Positions 37,937 through 47,326 of a stretch of DNA of 64,000 nt are shown piece by piece. The DNA is taken from the NCBI GenBank assembly GCA_031417555.1, contig JANOVV010000115.1, positions 1 through 64,000 on the forward strand. The letters run 5' to 3'. The notes beneath the pieces were generated by a model. It had not been told where the DNA came from. It made no database searches and saw only the letters and a list, made by a program, of their open reading frames with translations. This stretch comes from JADKIH01 sp031417555 (GTDB lineage Bacteria > Bacteroidota > Bacteroidia > AKYH767-A > 2013-40CM-41-45). Made by a program: the position numbers and the translations under genes. Positions within the stretch are counted from its first letter, which is position 1. Each line of letters begins with the position of its first letter.

Positions 37937-39514
37937 ATGATTCACAAAATAGAATTGGTATTGCTTCCAGAAGATGTTGCAGATGAAAGCAAGCAAATAT
38001 CTTATGCTTCTCAGTTGCTTAACATCGATCAGAAAAGAATAATGGCTTTACGTATACTGAAACGTTCCATTGATGCACGTGCGAAGCAAGTGAAATACCG
38101 TTTAACTGTTGAAGTTTTTGTGGATGAAAGTGCACCCCCTATAAAAAATATCAAAGAAACTTTTTTATTTTCCAATGACATTTCAAAAGCAGAGCCGGTT
38201 TTAATAGTTGGATTTGGTCCGGCCGGAATGTTTGCAGCCTTACGATTAATTGAATTAGGCCGTAAGCCAATTATAATAGAACGCGGGAAAAATGTGCAGC
38301 AACGCCGACGAGATCTTGCCGCTATCAATAAAGAAGGAATGTTAAATTCTGATTCCAATTATTGTTTTGGCGAGGGAGGCGCAGGCACCTACAGTGACGG
38401 CAAACTATACACACGATCGAACAAACGTGGCGACATACATCGAATACTAGATATTTTTATACTTCATGGCGCGGATGAAGACATCCGTATAAATGCTCAT
38501 CCGCATATTGGAACGAATAAGCTTCCAAAGATTGTTGAATCCATGCGTGAAACTATTTTATCGGCGGGTGGAGAAATACATTTTAATACACGTATGTCTG
38601 ACATCATCATAGAAAAAAATAGTTTGAAAGGAATTCTTACCGTTGATGTAATTAGCGGAGAAGAAAAAGAATTTAGAGGGAATTCACTCTTGCTGGCCAC
38701 AGGACATTCGGCAAGAGACATCTATGAGTTGCTTGACAAAAAAAATATTCTAATAGAAGCCAAACCATTTGCCCTTGGAGTTCGCATCGAGCATCCGCAG
38801 GAAATAATTGATACTATACAATATCACTGTTCAGATCGCGGTGAATTTTTACCTCCTGCCTCCTACTCACTCACTCATCAATACAAAAGTCGTGGTGTGT
38901 ATTCCTTTTGTATGTGTCCGGGTGGTATTATTGCACCGGCGGCAACAGGGCCTGAAGAAATTGTTGTCAATGGCTGGTCGCCATCCAAGCGAAATAATCC
39001 GTTTGCTAATTCAGGCATTGTTGTATCGGTAAATGAACAGGATTATTTACATTATAAATCTTCCGGACCACTGGCAGCATTAAAATATCAGCAACAAGCA
39101 GAGCGCAAAGCATACCTGGCAGGAAAAGGAAAACTTCGTGCGCCGGCACAGCGAATGATTGATTTTGTGAATGGGAAATTATCGAAAGATTTACCTGCAT
39201 GTTCTTATTTGCCCGGGGTTACTTCAGCAGATATCAGCGAATTATTTACCGGAGAAATCAGTGCAGCGTTGAAAGATGCATTTAAATCATTCGGAAAAAA
39301 AATGAAAGCCTATTATTCAAATGAAGCATTGATAGTTGCTGCAGAGTCACGCACATCATCCCCCGTTCGCATTCCCCGTGATGTGGAAACATTGCAGCAT
39401 CCACAGATCAAAGGTTTATTTCCCTGCGGTGAAGGAGCAGGATACGCCGGAGGAATTGTTTCGGCGGCTATGGATGGTGAGAGATGCGCGGAGAGAATTT
39501 GTCAATTAGATTAA
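37937..39514 (+). CDS. FAD-dependent oxidoreductase (uncharacterised COG2509 type)
   Basis: From ATG 37937 the product is 525 residues; an in-frame TTG (37913) would add eight. Residues of about 1-90 form an N-terminal domain typical of the family. The dinucleotide-binding motif is VGFGPAGMFAALRLIELG. Further signatures are YCFGEGGAGTYSDGKLYTRSN and the closing LFPCGEGAGYAGGIVSAAMDG. The reaction is unknown; the fold predicts a soluble flavin dehydrogenase. It is followed by the repeat region. Confidence 0.88.
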   Translation: MIHKIELVLLPEDVADESKQISYASQLLNIDQKRIMALRILKRSIDARAKQVKYRLTVEVFVDESAPPIKNIKETFLFSNDISKAEPVLIVGFGPAGMFAALRLIELGRKPIIIERGKNVQQRRRDLAAINKEGMLNSDSNYCFGEGGAGTYSDGKLYTRSNKRGDIHRILDIFILHGADEDIRINAHPHIGTNKLPKIVESMRETILSAGGEIHFNTRMSDIIIEKNSLKGILTVDVISGEEKEFRGNSLLLATGHSARDIYELLDKKNILIEAKPFALGVRIEHPQEIIDTIQYHCSDRGEFLPPASYSLTHQYKSRGVYSFCMCPGGIIAPAATGPEEIVVNGWSPSKRNNPFANSGIVVSVNEQDYLHYKSSGPLAALKYQQQAERKAYLAGKGKLRAPAQRMIDFVNGKLSKDLPACSYLPGVTSADISELFTGEISAALKDAFKSFGKKMKAYYSNEALIVAAESRTSSPVRIPRDVETLQHPQIKGLFPCGEGAGYAGGIVSAAMDGERCAERICQLD

Positions 39515-39539
39515 TACCTTTATTACCTACACCGCTCGG

Positions 39540-39600
39540 CGTAGTCTTGCGCAAGTAAAAAAATTATTAATTATTATCGAATTATCTTTGCGTGACTACG
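39540..39600. repeat. Imperfect inverted repeat after the FAD gene
   Basis: CGTAGTC with GCGCAAG on the left pairs with CTTTGCG and GACTACG on the right across an AT-rich loop. It begins inside a CGCTCGGCG motif and directly precedes the first 400-bp repeat. Confidence 0.5.
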
Positions 39601-39609
39601 TCGTAATAA

Positions 39610-40014
39610 CCCGCTCGGCGATTTCTTAAACGCTACACTCGTTCTTAATTCAAAGACGCAAACCAACTTTGAGCACGTGACTTCGTCCAAGACGCGACAT
39701 GGAAAGATTCACTCTGTAATCTTAAGAAATTAAACAAGTTTTTTATTGTTTAATAAACTTAATTGATTTCTGAGAATTTCCGCTATGCTGGGTTTGCTTA
39801 CCTCATAGTCAAAATCCCTAATTCGCTTAGACGCGTGCCTAACTTGCAGAACGTGGGCTGGGATATTTAACCGTTGTTTTTAATTGGTAGAAGTACACCA
39901 AGACAACTAGTCTTGATTAGTGGATGAATATTACACAACTCAAATACAGCAGACGAATGACCCTGCAAAACCGCTGCAACGCAGAGAGGCTCGAAGCATC
40001 GAAAATATATTTAT
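39610..40014. repeat. Long noncoding direct repeat, copy 1
   Basis: These 405 bases recur, at roughly nine identical positions in ten by eye, at 41109-41509 in the same orientation. Both start with CCCGCTCGGCG and end GCATCGAAAATATATTTAT. The element looks richer in G+C than its surroundings and shows no ORF. It holds several hairpins, including CTATG...CATAG near 39783 and CAAGAC...GTCTTG near 39898. From 40015 to 40435 the gap is AT-rich; a short open frame without a start codon (40047-40196) is the only thing seen. Confidence 0.85.
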
Positions 40015-40435
40015 ATTTATAGAAGAACTAAAATAATTTTTATTAAAAGACCAACGCAGCTGGGTTACCTTTAATAGCAGAACAAATAATTGCAAGTACG
40101 ATAAAACAGGAAATCATACTCAGTACAGATCAGAAAAAATTGCGTACATTAAAAGCTTGCCATTTCTATGTAGTGCAGAATAGAAAATATGTTTAAATTA
40201 CTATTAAAAATATTTAAATGAGGAATTACTTTAAATATTTATCAATTTATAATGAAAATTTATTCAATACATGGTCAGGAATCCCCAATCATGCAAATTG
40301 GCCATTCGTTTGGTTCGTTAAATAAGAATTATTTCTGAAATGTAATGAACTCTGAAATAATTATTAATTTGAGAAATAGTAGAATTTAATAATAATCTTT
40401 AATATCTTGTGTTCAAACTTTATAAATATATCAAT

Positions 40436-41074
40436 ATGAAAAATAATAATTCTTTTTTATTCGCTTTACTTATATTGACAATTTCTGCATGTTCAAAAAA
40501 GGATGATACTCCTGCACCTGCACCTACTGGTAGTTCAGAAATAACTATTGAATCGCCATGGCAATATTCAGTAAATATTGGCGGAACTACATATTCAAAT
40601 AAAACAGGGGTTAATGATTTTCAAGGTAATTTTTCATGGTCTGCAAGTTTATCAACACCACCAGATTCTAGCCAGACTACATTTTCTTCAGGATTACTAA
40701 ATAATAATTCACTTAATTTCGCATTTGATATAGAATTAGGTACAATTTATTTTTCAGGTAACAGAGTTGAAGAAAATAAATTTATTTCATTTATTCATAC
40801 GGGTAATTACTTATATTCAAATGGAGCAGCAAATGGAATAATCGTTGGTTGGATAGATGGAAATGGACAATTTTGGTCGACAGACAAGGGAGTTGGGACT
40901 CAAACAGGAAGTTTATTTACAATAACAGATGTAAAACCATTAGGATTAGTCTTCTCTAATTATGAAATAAAATTTAAAGCTAAGTTTAATTGTATTCTAT
41001 ATAATGATATAACTGGTCAGTCAATGACATTAACTGATGGAGTTTATGTTGGTGTGTTCGAAAATTTTAATTAA
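40436..41074 (+). CDS. Orphan lipoprotein between the two long repeats
   Basis: From ATG 40436 the product is 212 residues; an in-frame GTG at 40409 would add nine. A lipoprotein signal ends in ISAC, followed by SKKDDTPAPAPTGSS, a typical Bacteroidota lipoprotein linker. The rest is Ser-, Thr- and Asn-rich and predicted beta. No family is recognised. It has no operon partner and is enclosed by the two copies of the noncoding repeat. Confidence 0.8.
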   Translation: MKNNNSFLFALLILTISACSKKDDTPAPAPTGSSEITIESPWQYSVNIGGTTYSNKTGVNDFQGNFSWSASLSTPPDSSQTTFSSGLLNNNSLNFAFDIELGTIYFSGNRVEENKFISFIHTGNYLYSNGAANGIIVGWIDGNGQFWSTDKGVGTQTGSLFTITDVKPLGLVFSNYEIKFKAKFNCILYNDITGQSMTLTDGVYVGVFENFN

Positions 41075-41108
41075 ATAAGAAAGAGGATATATAATATTAA
41101 TTCCCTAC

Positions 41109-41509
41109 CCCGCTCGGCGATTTCTTAAGCGCAATTCTAGTGCTTCAAAGACTCAAACCAACTTTGTGCACGTGACTTCGTCCAAGACGCGACATAGAAA
41201 GATTCACTCTGTAATCTTGAAAAATTAAACAAATTTTTTATTGTTTAGTAAACTTAATTGATTTCTGAGAATTCCCGCTATGCTGGGTTTGCTTACCTCA
41301 TAGTCAAAATCCCTAACTCGCTTTGACGCGTGCCTAACTTGCAGAACGTGGGCTGGGATATTTAACCGTTGTTTTTAATTGGTAGAAGTACACCAAGACG
41401 ACTAGTCTTGATTAGTGGATGAATATTACACAGCTCAAATACAGCAGACGAATGACCCTGCAAACGTGCCGCAACGCAGACAGACTCAATGCATCGAAAA
41501 TATATTTAT
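41109..41509. repeat. Long noncoding direct repeat, copy 2
   Basis: Same orientation and boundaries as copy 1. Differences are mostly substitutions, with a 4-base length difference near the left end (41130-41150) that would break any shared reading frame. The block from about 41280 to 41460 is almost unchanged. The palindrome GACTAGTC near 41399 is perfect in this copy. Weak similarity (CCAA....AGCTGGG) continues to about 41560 in both copies. Confidence 0.85.
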
Positions 41510-41576
41510 TCTTGCTGGATAAATAAAAAACAATTGATGACAAGTCCAATATAGCTGGGGTCCGTCTCAACAGGGT

Positions 41577-43046
41577 TTACTTTAAAATCGTATATTTACA
41601 AATCATACAATTGGCGATTGAAATTTGATTTCCGTTTTTTAATAATACGTGATTAAATTGAATTAGTGTATCAGGGAAATATTCCATCCACTGATCTCTT
41701 ATTACGTAAATATTCGGTTGTAAAAAAACTTCATCAACTAGTTTAAAATTTCTAACAGCATCTTTATCGTGGGGTGTTGCTTTAATATACTTTGGATCTG
41801 AAGCAGACGAAACATACGCATTCCAATATTCTGCAATCAATCCAATATTTCCTAATTCTTTAAATTCACTAACAATCTTTATAATTGGCTTTGTTGTTTG
41901 GGGAGATACAAATTTAAAATGGTATTCATTGCTCAAAGCGCAAATAACAACAGTCAAAACAATGAATAATTTAAGTCGTTTTAAATCTTTCTTGTTTATA
42001 GTTAAATGCTCAACAAGTAGTAAAATAATTATAGAGCATGAAATATATGTTGAAATAAAATACCGACGCCCCATTTCATTTAAATAGACCCAGTGTGAGG
42101 ATATTAAGACAGATAAAATTAGAATTAAATCACAGAGAAGAAATATGAGCCATTTAAAAATATATTTATCGATTGAAAATTTTCTTTTTATCGTCCAGTA
42201 TCCAAAATATAACAATATGATAAAAATGCAATAAATACAGATACTCAGCATTAAATCATTAGAATTGAACGATAAATAATTATAAATGGATTTACAGATT
42301 ATCCTTAATGAATTTAGCATTTCATTAAAAGTATTTATTGATTCATATTGGGATGTTTTTACTGTACAATATCTTTTCAGAAAATGAATAACACCAAAAG
42401 ATAAAATCATACTAATTGTTAATGACGAGATATAAATAATTTTCGTTTTCGAGGCATACTTCCATAATTCAAATAATGAAAAAATAATAACCAGTACTAA
42501 AATCGAAATAATTGAAAGATCCGAAACCCAAAAAGTTATTAAGAATATTATAGAAACTAGTAGAATTAATAATAGATTATTCCTATGAATTCTCTTAGAA
42601 ATTGGTTCACGAATTTTACTCAATATGAATATTGAAATTCCTATTAAACAATATTGTAATCCTATTGTGTACCAAATTAAATCACTAAATAGAAAAAAAG
42701 GAAGAAACCATGCAATACAAAAAACAATCTTGGAAAAATAAGTTTTAAATAGTTGTGAAAAACTTAGAAATCCTAAAACAAGGAAAAAATAATATGAAAG
42801 GGAGACCGATGTAACTGGTCTAAAATTTAAAAACCTGAAGAATATCTGAGCAAATGCAGGAATCAATGACCCGGCTCTATCCTGTCCCCAAAAGTATAAA
42901 TCGTGAGGAACGTTAAAATAATATGTCATTAAAACAATTACAGCCCCATCTGAATTAAACTCCGGATGGTAATTTGGCGAAAGTGTAAAAAAAGATATGA
43001 CTATTATTATACATACAACTAAACTATATATAATTTTTTTACTCAC
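41577..43046 (-). CDS. Multi-pass membrane protein, possibly a GT-C-type glycosyltransferase
   Basis: The product is 489 residues with about eleven hydrophobic segments. The first extracytoplasmic loop (HPEFNSDGAVIVLM, then LYFWGQDRAGSLIP) contains acidic residues in the place where GT-C enzymes keep their catalytic Asp. The C-terminal 100 residues are soluble. No close family is recognised, so the glycosyltransferase label is only an inference from topology. It stands alone, ends 67 bases from repeat copy 2 and has unusually high Ile, Tyr and Phe content. Confidence 0.75.
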   Translation of the reverse strand: MSKKIIYSLVVCIIIVISFFTLSPNYHPEFNSDGAVIVLMTYYFNVPHDLYFWGQDRAGSLIPAFAQIFFRFLNFRPVTSVSLSYYFFLVLGFLSFSQLFKTYFSKIVFCIAWFLPFFLFSDLIWYTIGLQYCLIGISIFILSKIREPISKRIHRNNLLLILLVSIIFLITFWVSDLSIISILVLVIIFSLFELWKYASKTKIIYISSLTISMILSFGVIHFLKRYCTVKTSQYESINTFNEMLNSLRIICKSIYNYLSFNSNDLMLSICIYCIFIILLYFGYWTIKRKFSIDKYIFKWLIFLLCDLILILSVLISSHWVYLNEMGRRYFISTYISCSIIILLLVEHLTINKKDLKRLKLFIVLTVVICALSNEYHFKFVSPQTTKPIIKIVSEFKELGNIGLIAEYWNAYVSSASDPKYIKATPHDKDAVRNFKLVDEVFLQPNIYVIRDQWMEYFPDTLIQFNHVLLKNGNQISIANCMICKYTILK

Positions 43047-43180
43047 AAAAAAATCGATTTTATTTTGTTATAATTATCTGCTTAGTAGCAATAACTTTTT
43101 TATTGATAATTAAACTATAAATTTAAATCCCCCCGCTATTTAGGATTTTTTTATCATTAACCAATAAAACACAACTAATG

Positions 43181-43230
43181 CTTTGAAGGATTTCCCCGCC
43201 TGTCCCGGCGGGCAGGGAAATCCTTCGAAG
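43181..43230. repeat. Long G+C-rich palindromic hairpin
   Basis: CTTTGAAGGATTTCCC pairs with GGGAAATCCTTCGAAG (one G-U) around an 18-base centre that contains its own CCCGCC/GGCGGG pairing. The centre is strikingly G+C-rich in this AT-rich genome. No T tract follows on either side. It resembles palindromic REP-like units. Confidence 0.8.
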
Positions 43231-43274
43231 CAATTTAATTATTTTAATGGTAAGTTATAAGGAAATCCTGCATA

Positions 43275-43317
43275 GAACACGGATGAAACGGATTAAACGG
43301 GTTTGCACGGATTTTTC
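43275..43317. repeat. ACGGAT-word repeat
   Basis: The word ACGGAT(T/G)AA recurs at intervals of about 11-15 bases (ACACGGATGAAACGGATTAA, then ACGGGTTTGCACGGAT). It directly follows the palindrome and lies just past the methyltransferase stop. Similar strings are recalled from other Bacteroidota intergenic regions. Confidence 0.55.
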
Positions 43318-43334
43318 AGCATGCTTGAATAACT

Positions 43335-44099
43335 TTACTTGCCTCTCCTAAACTCAGCACAAACAATTCCTGTTGCAACAGCAACATTCAAAGAATCAAT
43401 TTTTGTTTCACCAAAAGAAGGAATCGTCAATGCTTTAGTAATGTATTTCATCTGATCGTTACCAATGCCTATGGATTCATTACCTATTAGTATGAAACCA
43501 TCAGAAGACAAATCTTCTTCATAAATATTTTTACCGTCTAAAACAGTTCCATAAACAGGTAATTTTTTATCTGACAAATTTTTTCTGAATACTTCCTGTA
43601 AATTTTTATAATGAAATTTTATCCGAAACAAAGAACCCATAGCAGACTGAACGACTTTCGGATTGAAGCAATCGACAGAATTCTCCGAACAAATAATTTC
43701 ATCGATGCCAAACCAATCGGCAATTCGAATTAGAGTTCCTAAATTTCCGGGATCACTGATATCATCCAGAACTAACTTCAATCCATTATCAAAATTAATC
43801 TCATTGATATCAGTAGGCATTTCAGCAACTGCAAGAACTGATTGCGGTGAGGTGAGAGAACTTATCTTATTCAATTCTTCATTGGTAATTAAAATAATTT
43901 CCGTCGCTTTAGGAATCATGATATTTCCCGAAAGCCTTTGGAAAAATTCCTGTGTTCCATAAACAGCCAGCACCCGCCAACCGGATTTAAGCAGATCACT
44001 TACGACCTTCTCTCCTTCTGCAATGAAAAGATTTTCTTCGCGTCTGTATTTTTTATGATGCAGAGCCGTAATATCTTTAATTTGATTTTTTGAAAGCAT
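43335..44099 (-). CDS. TrmH/SpoU-family RNA 2'-O-methyltransferase
   Basis: The product is 254 residues. The N-terminal substrate-binding part begins IKDITALHHKKYRREENLFIAEG. The SpoU knot motifs are DDISDPGNLGTLIRIADWFG, LIGNESIGIG and FGETKIDSLNVAVATGIVCAEF. It should methylate a ribose in rRNA or tRNA; which one cannot be told. Its ATG comes one base after the stop of the phosphoesterase gene, so the pair is co-transcribed. Confidence 0.92.
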   Translation of the reverse strand: MLSKNQIKDITALHHKKYRREENLFIAEGEKVVSDLLKSGWRVLAVYGTQEFFQRLSGNIMIPKATEIILITNEELNKISSLTSPQSVLAVAEMPTDINEINFDNGLKLVLDDISDPGNLGTLIRIADWFGIDEIICSENSVDCFNPKVVQSAMGSLFRIKFHYKNLQEVFRKNLSDKKLPVYGTVLDGKNIYEEDLSSDGFILIGNESIGIGNDQMKYITKALTIPSFGETKIDSLNVAVATGIVCAEFRRGK

Positions 44100-44100
44100 T

Positions 44101-45357
44101 TCAGGTATGGCTTAATTCAAAAACTGTTATCTCAGGGAGTATTCCCACCCGGCCGGGATAGCCGATGAAGCCTAATCCGCGGTTAACATATAAGTACTGA
44201 CTATTATTTTCATAAAGGTCAGCCCACTGCTTGTAAATATATTGTACAGGACTCCATTTAAAACCGGGGATTTCAATACCAAACTGAAAACCGTGGGTAT
44301 GTCCCGACAACATAAGATCAACATACTTATATTTTTCTGTTATCTCTGAATCCCAATGTGAAGGATCGTGAGAGAGTAAAATATTTACCGGTTGAATCTC
44401 GAAATTTTCTGTTGCCACTTTCATGTCACCGTAACGCGAAAAATTTCTATGCCCGCTGTAATTTTCAACGCCAATCAAACCAAGCCGATGACCGTCTTTT
44501 TCAATATAAGTATGCTCATTCAGCAAAAGCTTCCATCCTACTTCACCATGAAAAGATTTTAATAATCTTAGATTTTCTTTTTTGGAAGCATCATCCGGCC
44601 ATTTATAATAATCGCCGTAGTCATGATTTCCTAAGATAGAAAAAACTCCCAACGGTGCTTTCAAACGACTTAATACTTCACGGAATTCGAGGGCTTCTGT
44701 ATGCAAATCGTTAACTAAATCACCGGTGAAAAAAATTACATCAGCGTTTTCTTTCATGATAAGATCAACAGCATTGGAAAGATGATTGGTTCCCATATAA
44801 CTTCCTGTATGAAGATCAGAAATCTGTACAATCTTTAAACCTGCAAAGGTTTTCGGAAGTTTTGGGAAACGTAATGCAACTTTTTTAACACGAAAATTAT
44901 ACGCCCCTCCAACCATTCCATAAATCATTGAGAAAAATGGAATAGATCCTAAAATGAATCCGGTCTTCACAAGAAAATTTAGTCTGGAAATACGAAACAT
45001 TTCATTTGAAGCCGTCTCATTCGACATAAACTTAACACCTACCCATGCAAAAATTAATCTGAATAATCTTATGACATCATCAAGCAAAAGAAAAATGACA
45101 ACAAATAATTTTGAAAGATAAATTATTACAATCAGTGCAAAAGAATATGTTCGTAATGCCTTTGGCCATGTATGCCAGTCGAAAAACTGACCGATAAAAA
45201 TTGTTCCCAAACAAAGTATAGCAACGCTCCAGTAAATAATATTCACCAACCGCTGCGTTTGAATGGTTTTCTGTTGTGTAAGTACTTTTACACCCTGAAA
45301 GACGTAAAAGTCGATGGCGAAAAGGAGGAGGATGAGAAGGAGGAGGCGGAAGGACAT
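44101..45357 (-). CDS. Membrane metallophosphoesterase (YkuE-like)
   Basis: The product is 418 residues. Three or four N-terminal membrane helices are followed by a TAT-like linker region and a calcineurin-like domain with all motifs: QISDLHTGSY, FTGDLVND, LGNHDYGDY, LLSHDPSHWD and LSGHTHGFQFG. Related proteins act on lipid or nucleotide phosphates at the membrane. The substrate here is unknown. It leads a two-gene unit with the RNA methyltransferase. Confidence 0.9.
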   Translation of the reverse strand: MSFRLLLLILLLFAIDFYVFQGVKVLTQQKTIQTQRLVNIIYWSVAILCLGTIFIGQFFDWHTWPKALRTYSFALIVIIYLSKLFVVIFLLLDDVIRLFRLIFAWVGVKFMSNETASNEMFRISRLNFLVKTGFILGSIPFFSMIYGMVGGAYNFRVKKVALRFPKLPKTFAGLKIVQISDLHTGSYMGTNHLSNAVDLIMKENADVIFFTGDLVNDLHTEALEFREVLSRLKAPLGVFSILGNHDYGDYYKWPDDASKKENLRLLKSFHGEVGWKLLLNEHTYIEKDGHRLGLIGVENYSGHRNFSRYGDMKVATENFEIQPVNILLSHDPSHWDSEITEKYKYVDLMLSGHTHGFQFGIEIPGFKWSPVQYIYKQWADLYENNSQYLYVNRGLGFIGYPGRVGILPEITVFELSHT

Positions 45358-45360
45358 AAG

Positions 45361-45420
45361 GGAAGATAAGAGACAAGAACCAAGAGACTAAAGACTAAAT
45401 ACTTGATACAAGATTTGAGA
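45361..45420. repeat. GAGACAAGA/ACTTGATAC word repeat
   Basis: Short purine-rich words (AAGAGACAAGAACCAAGAGAC) run into TACTTGATACAAG, linking this tract to the GTATCAAG family elsewhere in the window. It lies just upstream of the phosphoesterase start. Confidence 0.45.
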
Positions 45421-45445
45421 TTAGCGTTTTTTCTATTTTAATAAT

Positions 45446-46099
45446 TTATGGATTTAGTCTTTGGATTATCCATTGGTTGAAACGGGATTTTTCGTAAACT
45501 ATTCTGTCGTGGAGGCGGCTCATTCGACCTTGCCAGAATTCGACATGAATGGGTTTGAGGCGATATCCTCCCCAATGTGGAGGGCGTGGAATTTTCCGGC
45601 CGGAAAATTTTTTTTCATACTCTTTAAATCGATTTTCCAATTCACTTCGGTCAATTAATTTTTCACTTTGGTGTGACGCCCAGGCACCAATCTGGCTTTC
45701 TCTGGGGCGTGAATTGAAATATTGATCAGAGGCACGAGAAGATAATTTTTCAACAGTTCCTTTGATTCGTACCTGTCTTTGCAATTCAGGCCAGAAGAAA
45801 TTGAGGCAAGCTTTTTTGTTATGACGAATCTCGCGACCTTTTATGCTATTATAATTCGTAAAAAATGAAAAACCTTTTGTACTAAAATCACGAAGCAAAA
45901 CAATACGGGCATCAACGAATCCTTCTTTTGAAGACGTCGCAAGAGTTACCGCATTGGGTTCCATTACGCCGGCATCAACAGCATTCTGAAGCCATTTAGC
46001 AAATTGAATGAACGGACTTTTAGAAACAGTTGCCTCTTCTAATACACTGGAGGTAAATTCGTTTCGAAGGAGTTTGATATAGGATTTGAGGTTTTTCAT
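45446..46099 (-). CDS. pdxH: Pyridoxamine 5'-phosphate oxidase
   Basis: The product is 217 residues, matching the family. Key stretches are EPNAVTLATSSKEGFVDARI, RIVLLRDFSTKGFSFFTNY, FFWPELQRQVRIKG and the C-terminal PHWGGYRLKPIHVEFWQG. The closing R.HDR.VYE and RLNP are also present. It uses FMN to make pyridoxal 5'-phosphate, the cofactor of the aminotransferase encoded at 33.8 kb. It is a single-gene unit with a hairpin repeat just upstream. Confidence 0.96.
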   Translation of the reverse strand: MKNLKSYIKLLRNEFTSSVLEEATVSKSPFIQFAKWLQNAVDAGVMEPNAVTLATSSKEGFVDARIVLLRDFSTKGFSFFTNYNSIKGREIRHNKKACLNFFWPELQRQVRIKGTVEKLSSRASDQYFNSRPRESQIGAWASHQSEKLIDRSELENRFKEYEKKFSGRKIPRPPHWGGYRLKPIHVEFWQGRMSRLHDRIVYEKSRFNQWIIQRLNP

Positions 46100-46120
46100 A
46101 GTTATGGAAATAAAAAAATA

Positions 46121-46185
46121 GTATCATGTATCAAGTATCATGATACTTTCTTGATACATGATACTTGATACCTGATACTTGTTAC
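46121..46185. repeat. GTATCAAG/ATGATAC hairpin upstream of pdxH
   Basis: GTATCATGTATCAAG (46121-46135) pairs perfectly with CTTGATACATGATAC (46150-46164), and more copies of the word follow to 46185. Same family as 33503-33672 and 60307-60335. The rest of the 371-base gap up to 46470 is AT-rich with no clear feature. Confidence 0.8.
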
Positions 46186-46470
46186 ATAATTTAAATTCTG
46201 ATCCAACTTTGGAAATAGTCCAAAAACCACCCTGTTCTTACATTTTCATCATTCCACGTGCAAACATCGTAAAAATGTTTTGTTTTTCTGATTAAAATCC
46301 ACTCTTGTTTTATTTACAATGAAAATAAAATAAAATATCATTATTCGAAATAGAAAAAGCTTGTAAGTTTTAAAGGAAATGAACAAAAACTCTTTGATGA
46401 TAAATATGTAAAAACATAACAATAGAAGGCAAAGAAGGGCAAAAAAAACTTACTAGAAACACAAAAATTA

Positions 46471-47040
46471 ATGAGAAAAAAATCAGTTTACCTTGACCCC
46501 AGGGTGGGTCGAATCCTTGTTTCAGAGCCATTCCTCCTTGATTCGTATTTTAAGAGATCCGTTATTCTTTTAGGAGAACACAGTGAAGAAGGAACAGTAG
46601 GTTTTATACTTAACAAGCCTACCGATTTAAAATTAAATGATGCACTGGAAGATTTTCCTCCCTTCGATGCGCCTTTATATTTTGGAGGACCTGTGCAAAC
46701 AGACACCATACACTTCTTACATACGCTTGGTAATAAACTGGAGGGTAGTAAAGAAATTTTAAAAGGCATTTTTTGGGGTGGTGACCTGGAAAAATTAAAA
46801 GTACTTATTGATACCCGCCAGGTACATCCCAATGATATCCGCTTCTTTGCCGGCTACAGCGGCTGGGAACCGCAGCAATTGGATGAAGAATTAAAAGGTC
46901 ATACATGGATTGTATCGAATTGCAAAAAAGATTTTGCTTTTTCAGAAAATCCCGAAGAATTATGGGGTCAGGTTCTCCGTACTATGGGCAGTCAATACGC
47001 TATTCTGGCTAACTTCCCGGAAGATCCAAGTCTTAATTAA
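46471..47040 (+). CDS. YqgE/AlgH family protein
   Basis: The product is 189 residues, the usual length. It begins with GRILVSEPFLLDSYFKRSVI, then EGTVGFILNKPT and YFGGPVQTD, followed by RFFAGYSGWEPQQLDEEL. These are the family hallmarks. Its molecular role is not established; it is widespread as a small soluble protein. A terminator follows 130 bases after the stop. Confidence 0.92.
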   Translation: MRKKSVYLDPRVGRILVSEPFLLDSYFKRSVILLGEHSEEGTVGFILNKPTDLKLNDALEDFPPFDAPLYFGGPVQTDTIHFLHTLGNKLEGSKEILKGIFWGGDLEKLKVLIDTRQVHPNDIRFFAGYSGWEPQQLDEELKGHTWIVSNCKKDFAFSENPEELWGQVLRTMGSQYAILANFPEDPSLN

Positions 47041-47169
47041 TGTTTCTAATTTTAGTCATTTCTGAAATTAATTGAATTAAGAATAATGATCAACATTATT
47101 CAATTTATCGCTACTTCTAAATGAAAACGATCTGAAGAAAAAAATACTTGAATTAATTATTACAAATGC

Positions 47170-47202
47170 AAAAGCTTCCCGAAAAGGAGGCTTTTTCCTT
47201 TT
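47170..47202 (+). terminator. Rho-independent terminator after the YqgE gene
   Basis: AAAAGCTTCC pairs with GGAGGCTTTT (one G-U) over a CGAAAA loop and is followed by a T-rich run. Confidence 0.8.
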
Positions 47203-47326
47203 TATTTAATTGGTATCTTTAACCGGAAATTTATTATTGTAAAATTATCTGCAATCTATTAATCCATATTAATTCAGCAGAAAACTTTTAATGTTTATTC
47301 CAAAAAATCTATTCCAAAAAAATAAA

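Noticed and set aside
39610..40014. Integron attC site within the 400-bp repeat (GCCTAAC near 39837 matches an inverse core site)
   Set aside because: No partnering GTTRRRY core site lies at a suitable distance on either strand, the element is far longer than usual attC sites, and no integrase gene is in the window.
40047..40196. Short open frame after repeat copy 1 (49 codons)
   Set aside because: It begins directly after a stop, has no usual start codon before its middle, matches no family I recognise and is not preserved after copy 2. At most it is a gene remnant.
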